From positions 22,194-86,193 of the forward strand of contig WRPG01000043.1 in the NCBI GenBank assembly GCA_009773355.1: 64,000 nt of DNA. The letters run 5' to 3'. This DNA comes from Limisphaerales bacterium (GTDB taxonomy: Bacteria; Verrucomicrobiota; Verrucomicrobiia; Limisphaerales; SXTU01). A program made the position numbers and the translations under genes. The notes below the pieces were generated by a model. It was not told the DNA's origin and did no database searches. It worked only from the letters and a program-made list of their open reading frames with translations. How positions within the stretch are numbered: position 1 is the stretch's first letter; each line of letters starts with the position of its first letter. Below, piece after piece: positions 1-7,715 of the stretch.

Positions 1-439
1 GGTTTTCGGGCAGGGCGGAGACGGCCTCGGCCACCTTCGCCTCCAGCTCTCCGCGCAGCAGCGCGTCCGGCGCGGCGGACTGGCGCTTGTCCTCGACGCT
101 GTGGCCGCGCGGCTCGTCGTTGTCCGCGTGCGCCGGGGCGTCGAGCGATTCGGCGGGATGCCGCGAGCGGCGGCGGAATTCGTTCAGGCAAAGGTTGCGC
201 GCGATGGTGAAAAGCCAGGTGGAAAACTTGGCCGAGGGTTCATAGCGGGCGGCGGATTTCCAGACTTGGACAAAGACGCCCTGGGCGAGGTCTTCCGCCT
301 CCGTCGCGTCCGGCAGCGTGCGGAAGACGAAGTTCAGCACCGGCTGCTGGTATTTGGCGACCAGCTCCTCGAACGCCACGCGGTCGCCGCGCTTCACGCG
401 GAGCATGAGCGCGGCATCAGGGTCGGTGGCGGCGGGCAT
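1..439 (-). CDS. ECF-type RNA polymerase sigma factor, partial (C-terminus beyond window)
   Basis: An open reading frame on the minus strand starts at ATG 439 and runs off the left edge; about 146 codons are visible. The protein begins MPAATDPDAALM and contains a sigma region 2: FEELVAKYQQPVLNFV, then EDLAQGVFVQVW and a FSTWLFTIARN stretch followed by an FRRR basic patch, the usual core-binding and -10-recognition segment of RpoE-like factors. Region 4 should follow just outside the window (the last residues, EAVSALPEN, match the usual start of region 4). It would direct RNA polymerase to a specific set of promoters. Its anti-sigma partner, if any, is not visible. It is divergent from the pseudouridine synthase gene, with about 90 bp between. 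Confidence 0.9.
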   Translation of the reverse strand, partial: MPAATDPDAALMLRVKRGDRVAFEELVAKYQQPVLNFVFRTLPDATEAEDLAQGVFVQVWKSAARYEPSAKFSTWLFTIARNLCLNEFRRRSRHPAESLDAPAHADNDEPRGHSVEDKRQSAAPDALLRGELEAKVAEAVSALPEN

Positions 440-530
440 CTGGCGCGACGGTAGCAAACACCGCTGGCGGGCAAAAGATGCTTCGACACACACGATTGGA
501 ACCGCCGCGCCTTTCGGCTACAACCCGCCC

Positions 531-1226
531 GTGCCGAATCCGCCGCTCCGCCGTCTCGACCAGTTGCTTTCCGCCTGCGGCTATTGCAGCCGGAGCGAGG
601 CGCGGCTGTGGGTGCGCGGCGGCCGCGTGCTCGTGGCCGGACAGCGGGCGGAAGCAGTGGATCAAAAGGCGCGGGGGACGGACGTGGTCGTGGATGGCGA
701 GCCGCTGGATTCGCCGGAGGGAATCCTCGTCCTCCTGCACAAGCCCGCCGGCTACGTCTGCTCGCACGACGCGAAGGAAGGCCCGCGCGTCTTCGACCTG
801 CTGCCCAAGCGCTGGCTGGAGCGCAACCCACCCGTCGCGACCGTGGGCCGGCTGGACAAGGACGCGACGGGCGCGCTGGTCATCACCGACCAGGGCGAGT
901 TGGTGCACCGCTGGACCTCGCCGAAGCGCCATGTGACGAAGCTCTACGAAGTGACCGTGGACCGCGACCTCGACGCGTCACTCATCAAACTCTTCGCCGC
1001 CGGCACGCTGCTGCTGGACGACGAGCACAAGCCCTGTCTCCCGGCGAAGCTGGAAATCGTGAACCCCCGAGAAGCGCGGCTGGAGCTGACCGAGGGCAAG
1101 TATCATCAAGTGAAGCGCATGTTCGCCAGCCAGGGCTGGACGGTCACGCGCCTGCACCGCAGCCGCTTCGGGGAATTCGAGCTGGGGGATTTGCCCGTGG
1201 GCCAGTGGCGGAAGCTCCCGTTGTAG
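531..1226 (+). CDS. rsuA: 16S rRNA pseudouridine synthase, RsuA/RluB/E/F family
   Basis: 231 residues. An S4 RNA-binding domain lies at about residues 5-50 (LDQLLSACGYCSRSEAR), followed by the catalytic domain with HKPAGYVCS (70-78) and the family signature GRLDKDATG, whose Asp109 is the catalytic nucleophile-like residue. It isomerises a uridine in rRNA, most likely in 16S rRNA. The gene symbol is by family; RluB/E/F cannot be excluded. I chose GTG 531 because upstream in-frame residues do not resemble the family and the S4 domain begins right after it. The TAG stop (1224-1226) lies in the GTAG that opens a palindromic repeat. Confidence 0.88.
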   Translation: MPNPPLRRLDQLLSACGYCSRSEARLWVRGGRVLVAGQRAEAVDQKARGTDVVVDGEPLDSPEGILVLLHKPAGYVCSHDAKEGPRVFDLLPKRWLERNPPVATVGRLDKDATGALVITDQGELVHRWTSPKRHVTKLYEVTVDRDLDASLIKLFAAGTLLLDDEHKPCLPAKLEIVNPREARLELTEGKYHQVKRMFASQGWTVTRLHRSRFGEFELGDLPVGQWRKLPL

Positions 1227-1293
1227 CGGCGGTCTGCGACCGCCGGTGCGGGCCTTGATCGCGTTTCAGTCGGCGGTCACAGACCGCCGCCAC
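1223..1293. repeat. Paired palindromic (REP/BIME-like) element, GTAG...CAC type
   Basis: Two 23-bp arms (1223-1245 and 1271-1293) are near-perfect inverted copies of each other, and each arm is itself a palindrome of the GGCGGTCTG(C/T)GACCGCC type. The left arm opens with GTAG, which contains the stop codon of the pseudouridine synthase. The right arm encodes the last residues and the stop of the convergent CWC gene. It could act as a bidirectional terminator. Confidence 0.75.
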
Positions 1294-1492
1294 AGGGTGG
1301 CGTTGCGCGCTTCGCCTCAAGCCCAATGCGGGCGCGCAGGCACGCGGGGCACAGGCAGCCGGCGTTCGCATCCGCCGGCATCGGGAGGCGCGGCAGCTCC
1401 ATGCACCAGCAAGTGTTCGCGGCGCAGTGCGCAAGGCACTGGAAGGCAGCGCCGCACTCGGGGCAGCGCTTGTTTTCAGAGTGGCGGCTCAT
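1277..1492 (-). CDS. Cysteine-rich CWC family protein
   Basis: A 71-residue protein with the arrangement CPECGAAFQC, then NTCWCMELP, then CLCPACL. This fits the Cys_rich_CWC family of small proteins, which probably bind a metal such as zinc and whose role is unknown. ATG 1492 is preferred; an in-frame start at 1519 would add nine residues without family similarity. The last eight residues (TPPCGGGL) come from the palindromic repeat, so the original C-terminus may have been replaced by the repeat. It lies downstream of the TonB-dependent receptor on the same strand, beyond a strong hairpin. Confidence 0.75.
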   Translation of the reverse strand: MSRHSENKRCPECGAAFQCLAHCAANTCWCMELPRLPMPADANAGCLCPACLRARIGLEAKRATPPCGGGL

Positions 1493-1509
1493 GGGGCAAG
1501 TGTCCGAAG

Positions 1510-1587
1510 CCTCACGCAAAGGGCGCTACGGACGCAAAGGAGATTTCTTCAGCTTGCCTTTGCGGCCTTCGCGGCCTTTGCGTGAGG
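1510..1587. terminator. Long inverted repeat between receptor gene and CWC gene
   Basis: The arms CCTCACGCAAAGG (1510-1522) and CCTTTGCGTGAGG (1575-1587) are perfectly complementary. Inside them a second ACGCAAAGG (1532-1540) pairs with CCTTTGCGG copies near 1557-1566. The structure lies 13 bp after the stop codon of the TonB-dependent receptor, so it probably ends that transcript. There is no clean U-tract. Confidence 0.5.
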
Positions 1588-1599
1588 AGCTCATCGGTT

Positions 1600-3597
1600 T
1601 CAGAACGTCGCCGTGACGCCCATCTGGAAGCTGATGCCCGGCGCGGGGTTGTGACGCAGCGCGGTGACGAACGTGTTGTAGGTCGGGAACTGCTCGTGGA
1701 GCCGGTCGAGCAGGTTGTTGACCGCCGCGTAGGTCGTGAGGTTTTTCCACTGGTAGCTCAACTTCGTGTTCACCACCGTGTAGGTGTTTTGCGAGAGTGT
1801 GTTGGGCAGGTCGTTGAAGCGCCGCTGACCGGTGACATAGACCGTCTCGACGCGCCAGAGCCAGCCGGTCGCGGGGCGGAAGTTCACGCCACCGGTCAAC
1901 TGCCAGTCTGGCACGAGCACCTGCTGCTGCCCGGCATACGCGCCGCTGGTGAAGTGCGCGTCCGACCATGCGGCGCTGAAGTCCAGCTCCACCCACTTCG
2001 CGGGCTGCGAGTTCAAGGTGAGTTCCACGCCCTGCCGGATGGCGTCGGCGTTGTTGTTCCCGAAAGTCGCGGGGTCGGAGAAGATGTCGTCCTCCACCCA
2101 ACTGTGGTAATAGGCGAGGCTGCCGCCGAGGAGTTTGTGCCGCTGGCTGCGCACGCCGAACTCAATCGTGCGCGCGTTCACGGGCACGAGCGAGGGGTTG
2201 CTGGCAAACCGTGCGTCGGCGCTCACCACGTCGTTCGCGCTGGGCAGGCGATACGCCTGCGAGACCGACACCCACGCGGAGGATTTCTCGGCGAACTCCC
2301 AGTTCAGGCTGCCTTTCGGACTCCACACGTTGTTCTCCTTGCCGCCGGTGAAGACTGGGAAGGCGAACGGCACGTTGAGGAACGTGCTGCGGTGGTCGAA
2401 GCGCACGCCCGCCGCGAGCGTGAGCTTGGGCAGCAGCTCCAGCGTGTCCTGCGCGAAGAAACCCAGCGTGGACGAGTCATGCACCGTGGTGCCGAACGCG
2501 CTCGACTGCGTGAACTCCTGCCGCACCGCCTCGCCGCCGAAGGTCAGCGTGTTCGCGCGCCGCCACGGCTCGGTCTTCCAGTCCACCTGCACCGTGCCGC
2601 CGTAGCCGGGCTGCACGGTGGTGACGTTCGCGAAGCCCGTGCCGTAGCCGTTGTCCTTCGTCGCGAACACCTTCGCGCTCACCGTCCACGCCGCCTCGAA
2701 GGTCTGGTGATAATCAATCCAGCCGCGATGCAGCTCCTGCTCGAAGGTGAACTGCGTCGCGCCGCGCTGGCGCGGGTTGGCGGCGAACTGCGCGGGTGTG
2801 AGCAGGTCCGGGTTCTCGCTGTAGTCGTCGTGGAACTGGTAGCCAAAGGTGAAGCGGCCCGCCGGGGTCTCGACCGAGGGCTTGGCCAGCAGGTTCCAGC
2901 CGCGGTAGTTCGCGCCGTCGCGCCAGCCAGCCCACTCGTTGCGGCTGCCGGTGACGACGTAGCTGACGGCGTTCGTGCGCCCGCTCAAGGCGAAGCTGCC
3001 CTGATAAAAGCCGAGGTTGCCCACGCTCGCGCCCACGCTGCCGGCGAGCGGCTGGCTCGCGGCCTCCTTCGTGATGATGTTGATGACGCCCGCCGCCGCG
3101 CCCTCGCCGTAGATCGTCGAGGCTCCGCCGCGGACGACCTCGATGCGCTCGATGGCGGCGAGCGGCATGGAGTTCCAGAGGAAGAAGCCGCTGCCGGCGT
3201 CGTTCACGCGCACGCCGTCCAGCAGGATGAGCGCGCCGGCCTTGTCCGCGTAGCCGCGCAGGCTGAACTGCGCCTGCTGCCCGGCGAAGCCGACGGTGTC
3301 CAACGACGTGAAACCGACCTGCTGCCGCAACAGCTCCGGCAGCGTGAAGGCCGGCGACTGCGCGATGGTCTCGCGCGTGAGGACGGTGACGTGGGCCGGG
3401 ACTTTCTCCACCGCAACCGTCTCCTCCGGCAACCGCGTGGCGGTGACGACGAGCGGAGGAAGTTCCACCGGAGCGTTGGTCCTGCTCTCCTGCGCGGCGG
3501 CAGTCGCTGAGAAGGTAGCGAGGAGAGGATAGAGGAGAGAACGAGAGTTCCACCACCGACTGATGACTGAACACTGATTACTGATTACTTGCTTCAT
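1600..3597 (-). CDS. btuB: TonB-dependent outer-membrane receptor, BtuB-like (cobalamin uptake)
   Basis: 665 residues. A short N-terminal signal region (residues 1-35, ending ATAAAQ) precedes a TonB box (PLVVTATR, near residue 50). A plug domain follows with RGYADKAGALILLDGVRVND and RIEVVRGGASTIYGEGAAAGVINIIT, split here as the usual plug motifs, and then a 22-strand-type barrel ending in aromatic F (VTATF). The function as a B12 receptor rests on the cobalamin riboswitch and attenuator directly upstream; by sequence alone it would only be a TonB receptor. The first codons overlap four heptamer repeats (3561-3588), which encode VISNQCSVIS, so the N-terminus before the hydrophobic core may be repeat-derived. 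Confidence 0.85.
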   Translation of the reverse strand: MKQVISNQCSVISRWWNSRSLLYPLLATFSATAAAQESRTNAPVELPPLVVTATRLPEETVAVEKVPAHVTVLTRETIAQSPAFTLPELLRQQVGFTSLDTVGFAGQQAQFSLRGYADKAGALILLDGVRVNDAGSGFFLWNSMPLAAIERIEVVRGGASTIYGEGAAAGVINIITKEAASQPLAGSVGASVGNLGFYQGSFALSGRTNAVSYVVTGSRNEWAGWRDGANYRGWNLLAKPSVETPAGRFTFGYQFHDDYSENPDLLTPAQFAANPRQRGATQFTFEQELHRGWIDYHQTFEAAWTVSAKVFATKDNGYGTGFANVTTVQPGYGGTVQVDWKTEPWRRANTLTFGGEAVRQEFTQSSAFGTTVHDSSTLGFFAQDTLELLPKLTLAAGVRFDHRSTFLNVPFAFPVFTGGKENNVWSPKGSLNWEFAEKSSAWVSVSQAYRLPSANDVVSADARFASNPSLVPVNARTIEFGVRSQRHKLLGGSLAYYHSWVEDDIFSDPATFGNNNADAIRQGVELTLNSQPAKWVELDFSAAWSDAHFTSGAYAGQQQVLVPDWQLTGGVNFRPATGWLWRVETVYVTGQRRFNDLPNTLSQNTYTVVNTKLSYQWKNLTTYAAVNNLLDRLHEQFPTYNTFVTALRHNPAPGISFQMGVTATF
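3561..3588. repeat. Four tandem heptamers (TGATTAC type) in the 5' end of the receptor gene
   Basis: TGATGAC, TGAACAC, TGATTAC and TGATTAC follow one another with 7-bp period. They lie inside codons 4-13 of the receptor. The same heptamer occurs in the hairpin at 7716-7793. Confidence 0.75.
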
Positions 3598-3677
3598 GGT
3601 CTTTCACTGCAAGCCCCGCGCGGGTTCCTGGGCGCGCGGAGCGGTTTGAGTTGGAGACCAGATGGGAGGCGGAAAGC

Positions 3678-3714
3678 AAAAAGCCTTCACCTCCGCAAAT
3701 TGGAGAATGAAGGC
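3678..3714 (-). terminator. Intrinsic terminator: expression platform of the cobalamin riboswitch
   Basis: On the minus strand GCCTTCA (3708-3714) pairs with TGAAGGC (3683-3689), with an inner CTCC/GGAG stem, and the hairpin is followed by TTTTTG. It lies about 95 bp downstream of the riboswitch and 80 bp before the receptor start, the place expected for an attenuator that stops transcription when cobalamin is bound. Confidence 0.75.
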
Positions 3715-3779
3715 ATCTCGGAATCCCGACGAAAGACAGTTCGGCAGGCTGGCCTCATCCTTCTCTTTGTCGGAGAAGC

Positions 3780-3799
3780 GGGCGCGCGTGAGCGCGCCC
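3780..3799. other. GC-rich perfect hairpin just after the riboswitch aptamer
   Basis: GGGCGCGC and GCGCGCCC are separated by four bases. The hairpin stands between the 3' end of the cobalamin aptamer and the intrinsic terminator and may take part in switching. There is no U-tract, so it is probably not a terminator by itself. Confidence 0.35.
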
Positions 3800-3806
3800 T
3801 GACGAG

Positions 3807-3950
3807 CGCTGACAAGCCGGTATCCTGACTCCGGGCCTCAAACCTCGCTCCCGCCTTCCCGGCCTTCAGCCAGTGGCATTGGGAGTCCGTAGCCCGTCAC
3901 AGTGGCGCAACCGTCCCCGGTTCTCACGGGGTTCCCTGCACTTGTAAGCG
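3807..3950 (-). promoter_or_regulatory. Cobalamin riboswitch
   Basis: Read on the minus strand the segment contains the conserved core: GGGAAC near 3936, then GGGGACGGTTGCGCCACTGT, and, further on, TGCCACTGG and the B12-box-like AGTCAGGATACCGGC near 3814-3828. A closing P1 stem is visible: CGCTTACAAG (3941-3950) pairs with CTTGTCAGCG (3807-3816) with one mismatch. It precedes the TonB-dependent receptor on the same strand, the commonest context for this class. Binding of adenosyl- or another cobalamin should lower receptor expression through the terminator at 3678-3714. Confidence 0.93.
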
Positions 3951-4057
3951 GTGGTGGCGGAGCAGCTCCGCCGTTGTTCAAAGAACCGGGCGCGGTTGTA
4001 GAGCCGCAGCGGGGCGTTGCCAAGCGGGAAAAGTGGGCGCGGAACGCGCGGTGCTCG

Positions 4058-4591
4058 TCACTTCTTCTTGGGCGCCTTTGCGGGCGCCTTCGCGGTCGCG
4101 GGCGGCGTGTTCGTCGTGCGCGGGATGGTGAGGTTGAACCGCACCTGCTCCGACCGGCCGGCCGTGTGGTTCTTCTCGTTCACCGGCGCGTAGGCGATTA
4201 GGCCGGGCAGGGTGAGCGGGAAGGTGGCGTTTGGCGCGATGGTGACGGCCACCGTCGCGGTCAGGCCGCCCTCATAGACCGGCAGGGGCTGCTGGTTGCC
4301 GGGGATGGTCTTCTGTCCGGTGGCGGAATAGGCCGGCGGCAGGGCGCGCGTGGCCCCCAGGCTGCCGACCTGCACGATGGTCGGGACGGCGCGCGGCAGC
4401 ATCGGCCGGTTGGGGTGGAGGTAATAGCCGGGCCGGATCTTGAAGCTGACCAGCACGACGCAATTGCTGCCCGGCAGGGCATCGCCGGCGGCGACTTTCG
4501 CGGAGTCGAACGTGACGATGGTGGTTGCCTGGGCGAAGGCGGGAAGCTGGGCGGCGAGCAGGGCGGCAAACAGGGACAGCAGGTGTTTCAT
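4058..4591 (-). CDS. Secreted DsbD N-terminal-domain-like protein
   Basis: 177 residues with a signal peptide (MKHLLSLFAALLAAQLPAFA). The mature part contains VSFKIRPGYYLHPNRP, a PTIVQV strand and a PLPVYEGG segment, the pattern of the immunoglobulin-like DsbD N-terminal domain family that sits in the periplasm. There is no transmembrane or thioredoxin part. The catalytic cysteine pair of true DsbD-alpha is not present: only one Cys is seen in the mature part (SNCVV), so a redox role is doubtful. The C-terminus is a Lys/Ala/Pro tail. ATG 4591 is chosen over GTG 4606 because it starts the signal peptide. It lies 28 bp downstream of the rhodanese gene, likely co-transcribed. Confidence 0.7.
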   Translation of the reverse strand: MKHLLSLFAALLAAQLPAFAQATTIVTFDSAKVAAGDALPGSNCVVLVSFKIRPGYYLHPNRPMLPRAVPTIVQVGSLGATRALPPAYSATGQKTIPGNQQPLPVYEGGLTATVAVTIAPNATFPLTLPGLIAYAPVNEKNHTAGRSEQVRFNLTIPRTTNTPPATAKAPAKAPKKK

Positions 4592-4619
4592 AAAGTCGGA
4601 CCGCACTGAGGGACGCCGC

Positions 4620-4994
4620 TCAAGCCCCTTTCTTCATCGGCCAGCCGGCGGCGACCAGGCCCTTGTAGCCGCCGATGAGCGACGCGACGTTCCGGTAGCC
4701 CATGCGCTGCGCGGCGTCGCAGGTGAGCGCGGAGCGGAAGCCGCCGCCGCAATACATGATGATCTCCGTGTCCGGGTCGGGGAACCGCTGCTCCAGGTCG
4801 CGCTCCAGAATGCCCTTGCCGAGGGGCTGCGCCTGCTCCGCGTGGCCGGCCAGCCACTCGGACTCCTCGCGCACGTCCAGCAGCACGGCGCGCGGGTTGG
4901 CGGCGAGGCGGGCGCGCAACTGCTCGACGGTCAGCTCGCGCACGCCGACGCGGGCCTCGTTGACGAGTTTGAGAAAACCGGGTGAGTGGCTCAT
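4620..4994 (-). CDS. Rhodanese-like domain protein
   Basis: 124 residues forming one rhodanese domain. It has the LLDVREESEWLAGH strand-helix typical of single-domain sulfurtransferases and the active-site loop CGGGFR, with the sulfur-carrying cysteine near residue 82. The C-terminal GGYKGLVAAGWPM also fits. It probably handles persulfide sulfur in the cytoplasm. Its acceptor is unknown. It is upstream of the DsbD-N-like gene and probably in one operon with it. Confidence 0.88.
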   Translation of the reverse strand: MSHSPGFLKLVNEARVGVRELTVEQLRARLAANPRAVLLDVREESEWLAGHAEQAQPLGKGILERDLEQRFPDPDTEIIMYCGGGFRSALTCDAAQRMGYRNVASLIGGYKGLVAAGWPMKKGA

Positions 4995-5003
4995 GGTGGA
5001 ATG

Positions 5004-5079
5004 TCAAACGCCCAACTTCGTCCACTTCGCGTTCTTCGCGGAGGAATCGACGACGGCCTTGATGAAGGCCATGCCGCGA
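5004..5079 (-). pseudogene. Truncated C-terminal remnant of a Gfo/Idh/MocA oxidoreductase gene
   Basis: The minus strand encodes GMAFIKAVVDSSAKNAKWT followed by KLGV and a stop. This is nearly the same as the C-terminus of the intact oxidoreductase at 6072-7235 (GMAFIKAVVESSAKNAKWT, then KLET), and the DNA matches over about 65 bp with few differences. The rest of the gene is missing. It bounds, with the intact copy, the two-gene segment 5092-6068. Confidence 0.8.
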
Positions 5080-5091
5080 ATCAGGCAGACT

Positions 5092-5388
5092 CTAATCCAG
5101 ATGGTTTGAAACCACCGGAACGCTGGGTGAAAATTTCCTTAAGTGCTGCTCACAGTCTGCGGCAGAGACGAAAAGCGTCGGGGATTGTGCCAATTGAAAT
5201 CGCCCATCTCCACTTACCAGAAACCAACGGAAGCCTTCACTCGTAGCGGTGATTTCCGCTTTGACAGTGCCAGCCCAAAATTCACCGGATGGAGGAAGAT
5301 CAATGGGGCCATCCCTTCGTCCAACCAAGGCGGCATGACGCGCCTCCCAGTCATCAACATCACACACAGGGACTTCAACATCTGTCAT
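5092..5388 (-). CDS. Hypothetical protein (98 aa) in a duplicated-end insert
   Basis: 98 residues with no family that I recognise. It is acidic and has a central segment EFWAGTVKAEITATSEGFRWFLVSGDGRFQLAQ, here broken as EFWAGTVKAEI and RWFLVSGDGRF, that looks like alternating beta strands. It lies 20 bp downstream of the 219-residue gene on the same strand, and base composition is lower in GC than the neighbours. An immunity or accessory protein for the upstream gene is possible, but nothing in the sequence shows this. Confidence 0.6.
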   Translation of the reverse strand: MTDVEVPVCDVDDWEARHAALVGRRDGPIDLPPSGEFWAGTVKAEITATSEGFRWFLVSGDGRFQLAQSPTLFVSAADCEQHLRKFSPSVPVVSNHLD

Positions 5389-5408
5389 GGGGGACAGTTA
5401 TCCGACTG

Positions 5409-6068
5409 TTAGGAAACCCGCAAGTCTTTGTCTGGCCAGATTTCGTGGATGATTCGATTGCGGCAATTGGAAAGCTCCTTCGCCGAGACAATCACCAGAT
5501 CGCATGGAGTGGTTGGCGCGAAAAACTCCCCGTAAGCGGCTGCGGATCCTGCCGTGGCCTCCCACCAAGCCCAAGTGGGGCGGTGAGGAGCTTCAATTTG
5601 GTCCATCAATGAGGAAATCCCGACCAGCATGGCCTCGGTCACGCGGGTAACATTCAGATCGGGAGGCTCCTTGTAGGCTGCCAGAGGATGCTTTGCCAGA
5701 AACTCCATGTAAATACTATCGGCCCAGGTTCTTCGCAGGTAAGCAAAACCGAGCAAGTCACCAGGTGCCCACCAATCCGCTTCTATCACCAGCAAGATTG
5801 CCACGTCATCTTTGGGATTTGCCTTGATCAAGTCACCGTATTCCTTTGGCGTGCCAGCGGCCCTGCCTCGGCTCAGATGCTTCCGCCACCGTTCGACCGA
5901 ATCTTTGGCATAATCCGCCGACTCTTTGGCGGTGCCGGTGCCGATGGCCCCAGCGGCCAGAAAGTCAGGCCATTTGCTGATGCGCACAACGTCGGTTTCC
6001 GTGCCAAAGCGAATCACCGCTGGCTGCCAATGGCCGGCTCGCTTCAGTTGAACAGGAACCACGGACAT
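5409..6068 (-). CDS. Hypothetical protein (219 aa), weakly acetyltransferase-like
   Basis: 219 residues, no clear family. The middle contains VAILLVIEADWW, then LLGFAYLRRTWADSIYMEF, which loosely recalls beta strands 4-5 of GNAT acetyltransferases; the usual acetyl-CoA loop (Q/RxxGxG/A) is not evident, so I do not assign this. The C-terminal half has a SSLMDQIEAPHRPTWAWWE helix-like stretch. The gene stops four bases upstream of the intact oxidoreductase's stop region and reads in the same direction. It is lower in GC than its neighbours, in keeping with recent acquisition. Confidence 0.65.
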   Translation of the reverse strand: MSVVPVQLKRAGHWQPAVIRFGTETDVVRISKWPDFLAAGAIGTGTAKESADYAKDSVERWRKHLSRGRAAGTPKEYGDLIKANPKDDVAILLVIEADWWAPGDLLGFAYLRRTWADSIYMEFLAKHPLAAYKEPPDLNVTRVTEAMLVGISSLMDQIEAPHRPTWAWWEATAGSAAAYGEFFAPTTPCDLVIVSAKELSNCRNRIIHEIWPDKDLRVS

Positions 6069-6071
6069 TGC

Positions 6072-7235
6072 TCACGTCTCCAGCTTCGTCCACTTCGCAT
6101 TCTTCGCGGAGGACTCGACCACGGCCTTGATGAAGGCCATGCCGCGGACGCCGTCCTCGATTTTCGGGAAGTCGTTCGCGAGGTCGGTCTTGGCGAGCTT
6201 CTGGCCGGCGGCCTTGGCGCGGATGGCGTTGGCGAAGTTCTTGTAGATGTTCGCGAAGGCTTCGAGGTAGCCCTCGGGGTGCGCGGGCGGGGTGCGGCCG
6301 GCGGCCTTGGCGGCGTCGCACAGGTAGCCGTTGGCGGTGCGAAAGACCTGCATGGGCTGATCCATCCATTTCACGAGCATCGTGTTCGGCTCTTTCTGGT
6401 GCCATTCGAGGCCGCCCAGCTCGCCATAGACGCGGATGTTCAGGTTGTTCTCCTCGCCCACGGAAATCTGCGAACTGTGCAGCACGCCTTTCGCGCCGCC
6501 CTTGAAGCGGAGCAGCACGTTCACGTCGTCGTCGAGCTTGCGGCCCTTCACGAAGCTGGTGGCGTCGGCGGCCAGCTCGGAAATCTGCAGACCGGTGATG
6601 TATTCGGCGAGGTTCTCGGCGTGCGTGCCGATGTCGCCCACGCAGCCGCCCGCGCCGGAGCGCTTGGGGTCGGTGCGCCAGCCGGCCTGCTTCTGGCCGC
6701 TGGCCTCCAGGCGCGTGGCGAGCCAGCCCTGCGGATACTCGACGACTACCTTGCGGATCTTGCCGAGCTTGCCGGTGGCGATCATGTCGCGCGCCTGTTT
6801 CACGAGCGGGTAGCCGGTGTAGTTGTGCGTGAGGCCGTAGAGCAGGCCGGTCTTCTTCACGAGCCTGGCGAGGGTCTTGGCCTCGGCGAGGTCGAAGGTG
6901 GCGGGCTTGTCGCTCAGGACGTGGAAGCCGTTTTCCAGCGCCAGCTTCGCCGGCGGGAAGTGCATGTGGTTCGGCGTGACGATGGCGATGAAGTCCATGC
7001 GCTCGCTGGCGGGCAGCGCCTTCTCGGCGAGAATCATCTCCTCGAAGGTGCCGTAGCAGCGGTTCGCCGGCAGGAAGAGGTCCGCGCCGCTGGCCTTGGA
7101 GCGCTCGGGGTCGCTGGAGAACGCGCCGCAGACGAGGTCAATCTGCTGGTCCATCGCCGCCGCGATGCGGTGCACTGCGCCAATGAACGCCCCGCGCCCG
7201 CCGCCGACCATGCCGTAACGAATCTTTCTGCTCAT
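6072..7235 (-). CDS. Gfo/Idh/MocA family NAD(P)-dependent oxidoreductase
   Basis: 387 residues. The N-terminal Rossmann fold starts YGMVGGGRGAFIGAVH (residues 7-22), followed by AIVTPNHMHF and SDKPAT, the family's EKP position with Asp in place of Glu. The substrate domain includes GDIGTHAENL, with the conserved His. Members oxidise or reduce sugars, inositols or amino sugars. The substrate cannot be read from sequence. PVC genomes hold many such paralogues, and a remnant of a near-identical one lies at 5004-5079. ATG 7235 gives the correct N-terminus directly at the Rossmann strand. Confidence 0.9.
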   Translation of the reverse strand: MSRKIRYGMVGGGRGAFIGAVHRIAAAMDQQIDLVCGAFSSDPERSKASGADLFLPANRCYGTFEEMILAEKALPASERMDFIAIVTPNHMHFPPAKLALENGFHVLSDKPATFDLAEAKTLARLVKKTGLLYGLTHNYTGYPLVKQARDMIATGKLGKIRKVVVEYPQGWLATRLEASGQKQAGWRTDPKRSGAGGCVGDIGTHAENLAEYITGLQISELAADATSFVKGRKLDDDVNVLLRFKGGAKGVLHSSQISVGEENNLNIRVYGELGGLEWHQKEPNTMLVKWMDQPMQVFRTANGYLCDAAKAAGRTPPAHPEGYLEAFANIYKNFANAIRAKAAGQKLAKTDLANDFPKIEDGVRGMAFIKAVVESSAKNAKWTKLET

Positions 7236-7345
7236 GGGAAAAGGAGTTTGAATCGAGTGTTGTGTTGCGAACGGCGGACTTTATATTGCGCCCGATTTTC
7301 AAGTCAAACAGCGACTTGGAAACGGCGAATTCCCCGCGACGAACC

Positions 7346-7708
7346 ATGCTTGTTCACGTCCTGAAATCGAAGATTCACCGCGCCACGGTCACGGGCGCGT
7401 CGCTCCACTACGAGGGCAGCCTCACCATCGCGGCGGACCTGATCGAGCAGGCCGGGCTGTTCCCCTACGAGCGCATCCTGTGCGGCAACTTGGCCAACGG
7501 CGAGCGCTGGGAAACCTACGTCATCGAGGGGCCGCGCGGCTCCGGGGCCATCGAGCTGAACGGCGCGGTGGCGCACCTCGGCAAAATCGGCGACAAGCTC
7601 ACCATCATGAGCTTCACGGAGGTGGATGCGGCGCAGGCGCGCGGCTGGGAGCCGCAGGTCATCGTGCTCGGGGAGAAGAACGTCGTCGTGGATGCGCGGG
7701 GGAAGTAA
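7346..7708 (+). CDS. panD: Aspartate 1-decarboxylase
   Basis: 120 residues, the usual length. It makes beta-alanine from L-aspartate for pantothenate synthesis. The protein is a self-cleaving proenzyme: HYEGS carries the Gly24-Ser25 cleavage site, Ser25 becoming the pyruvoyl cofactor. Lys9 (LKSKIHRATVT) and NGERWETYVI, which correspond to conserved active-site segments, are present. ATG 7346 is chosen because in-frame upstream codons (from 7262) have no family match. A heptamer-repeat hairpin follows, then lpxD. Confidence 0.95.
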   Translation: MLVHVLKSKIHRATVTGASLHYEGSLTIAADLIEQAGLFPYERILCGNLANGERWETYVIEGPRGSGAIELNGAVAHLGKIGDKLTIMSFTEVDAAQARGWEPQVIVLGEKNVVVDARGK

Positions 7709-7715
7709 GCGGCGA

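Noticed and set aside
1246..3510. 754-residue open frame on the plus strand
   Set aside because: It is antisense to the TonB-dependent receptor, rich in Arg/Glu/Val of the kind produced by the complement of high-GC genes, and has no motif.
4058..4591. Thiol:disulfide interchange protein DsbD
   Set aside because: Only the N-terminal-domain fold is recognisable; there are no membrane helices or thioredoxin domain and the mature part lacks the cysteine pair.
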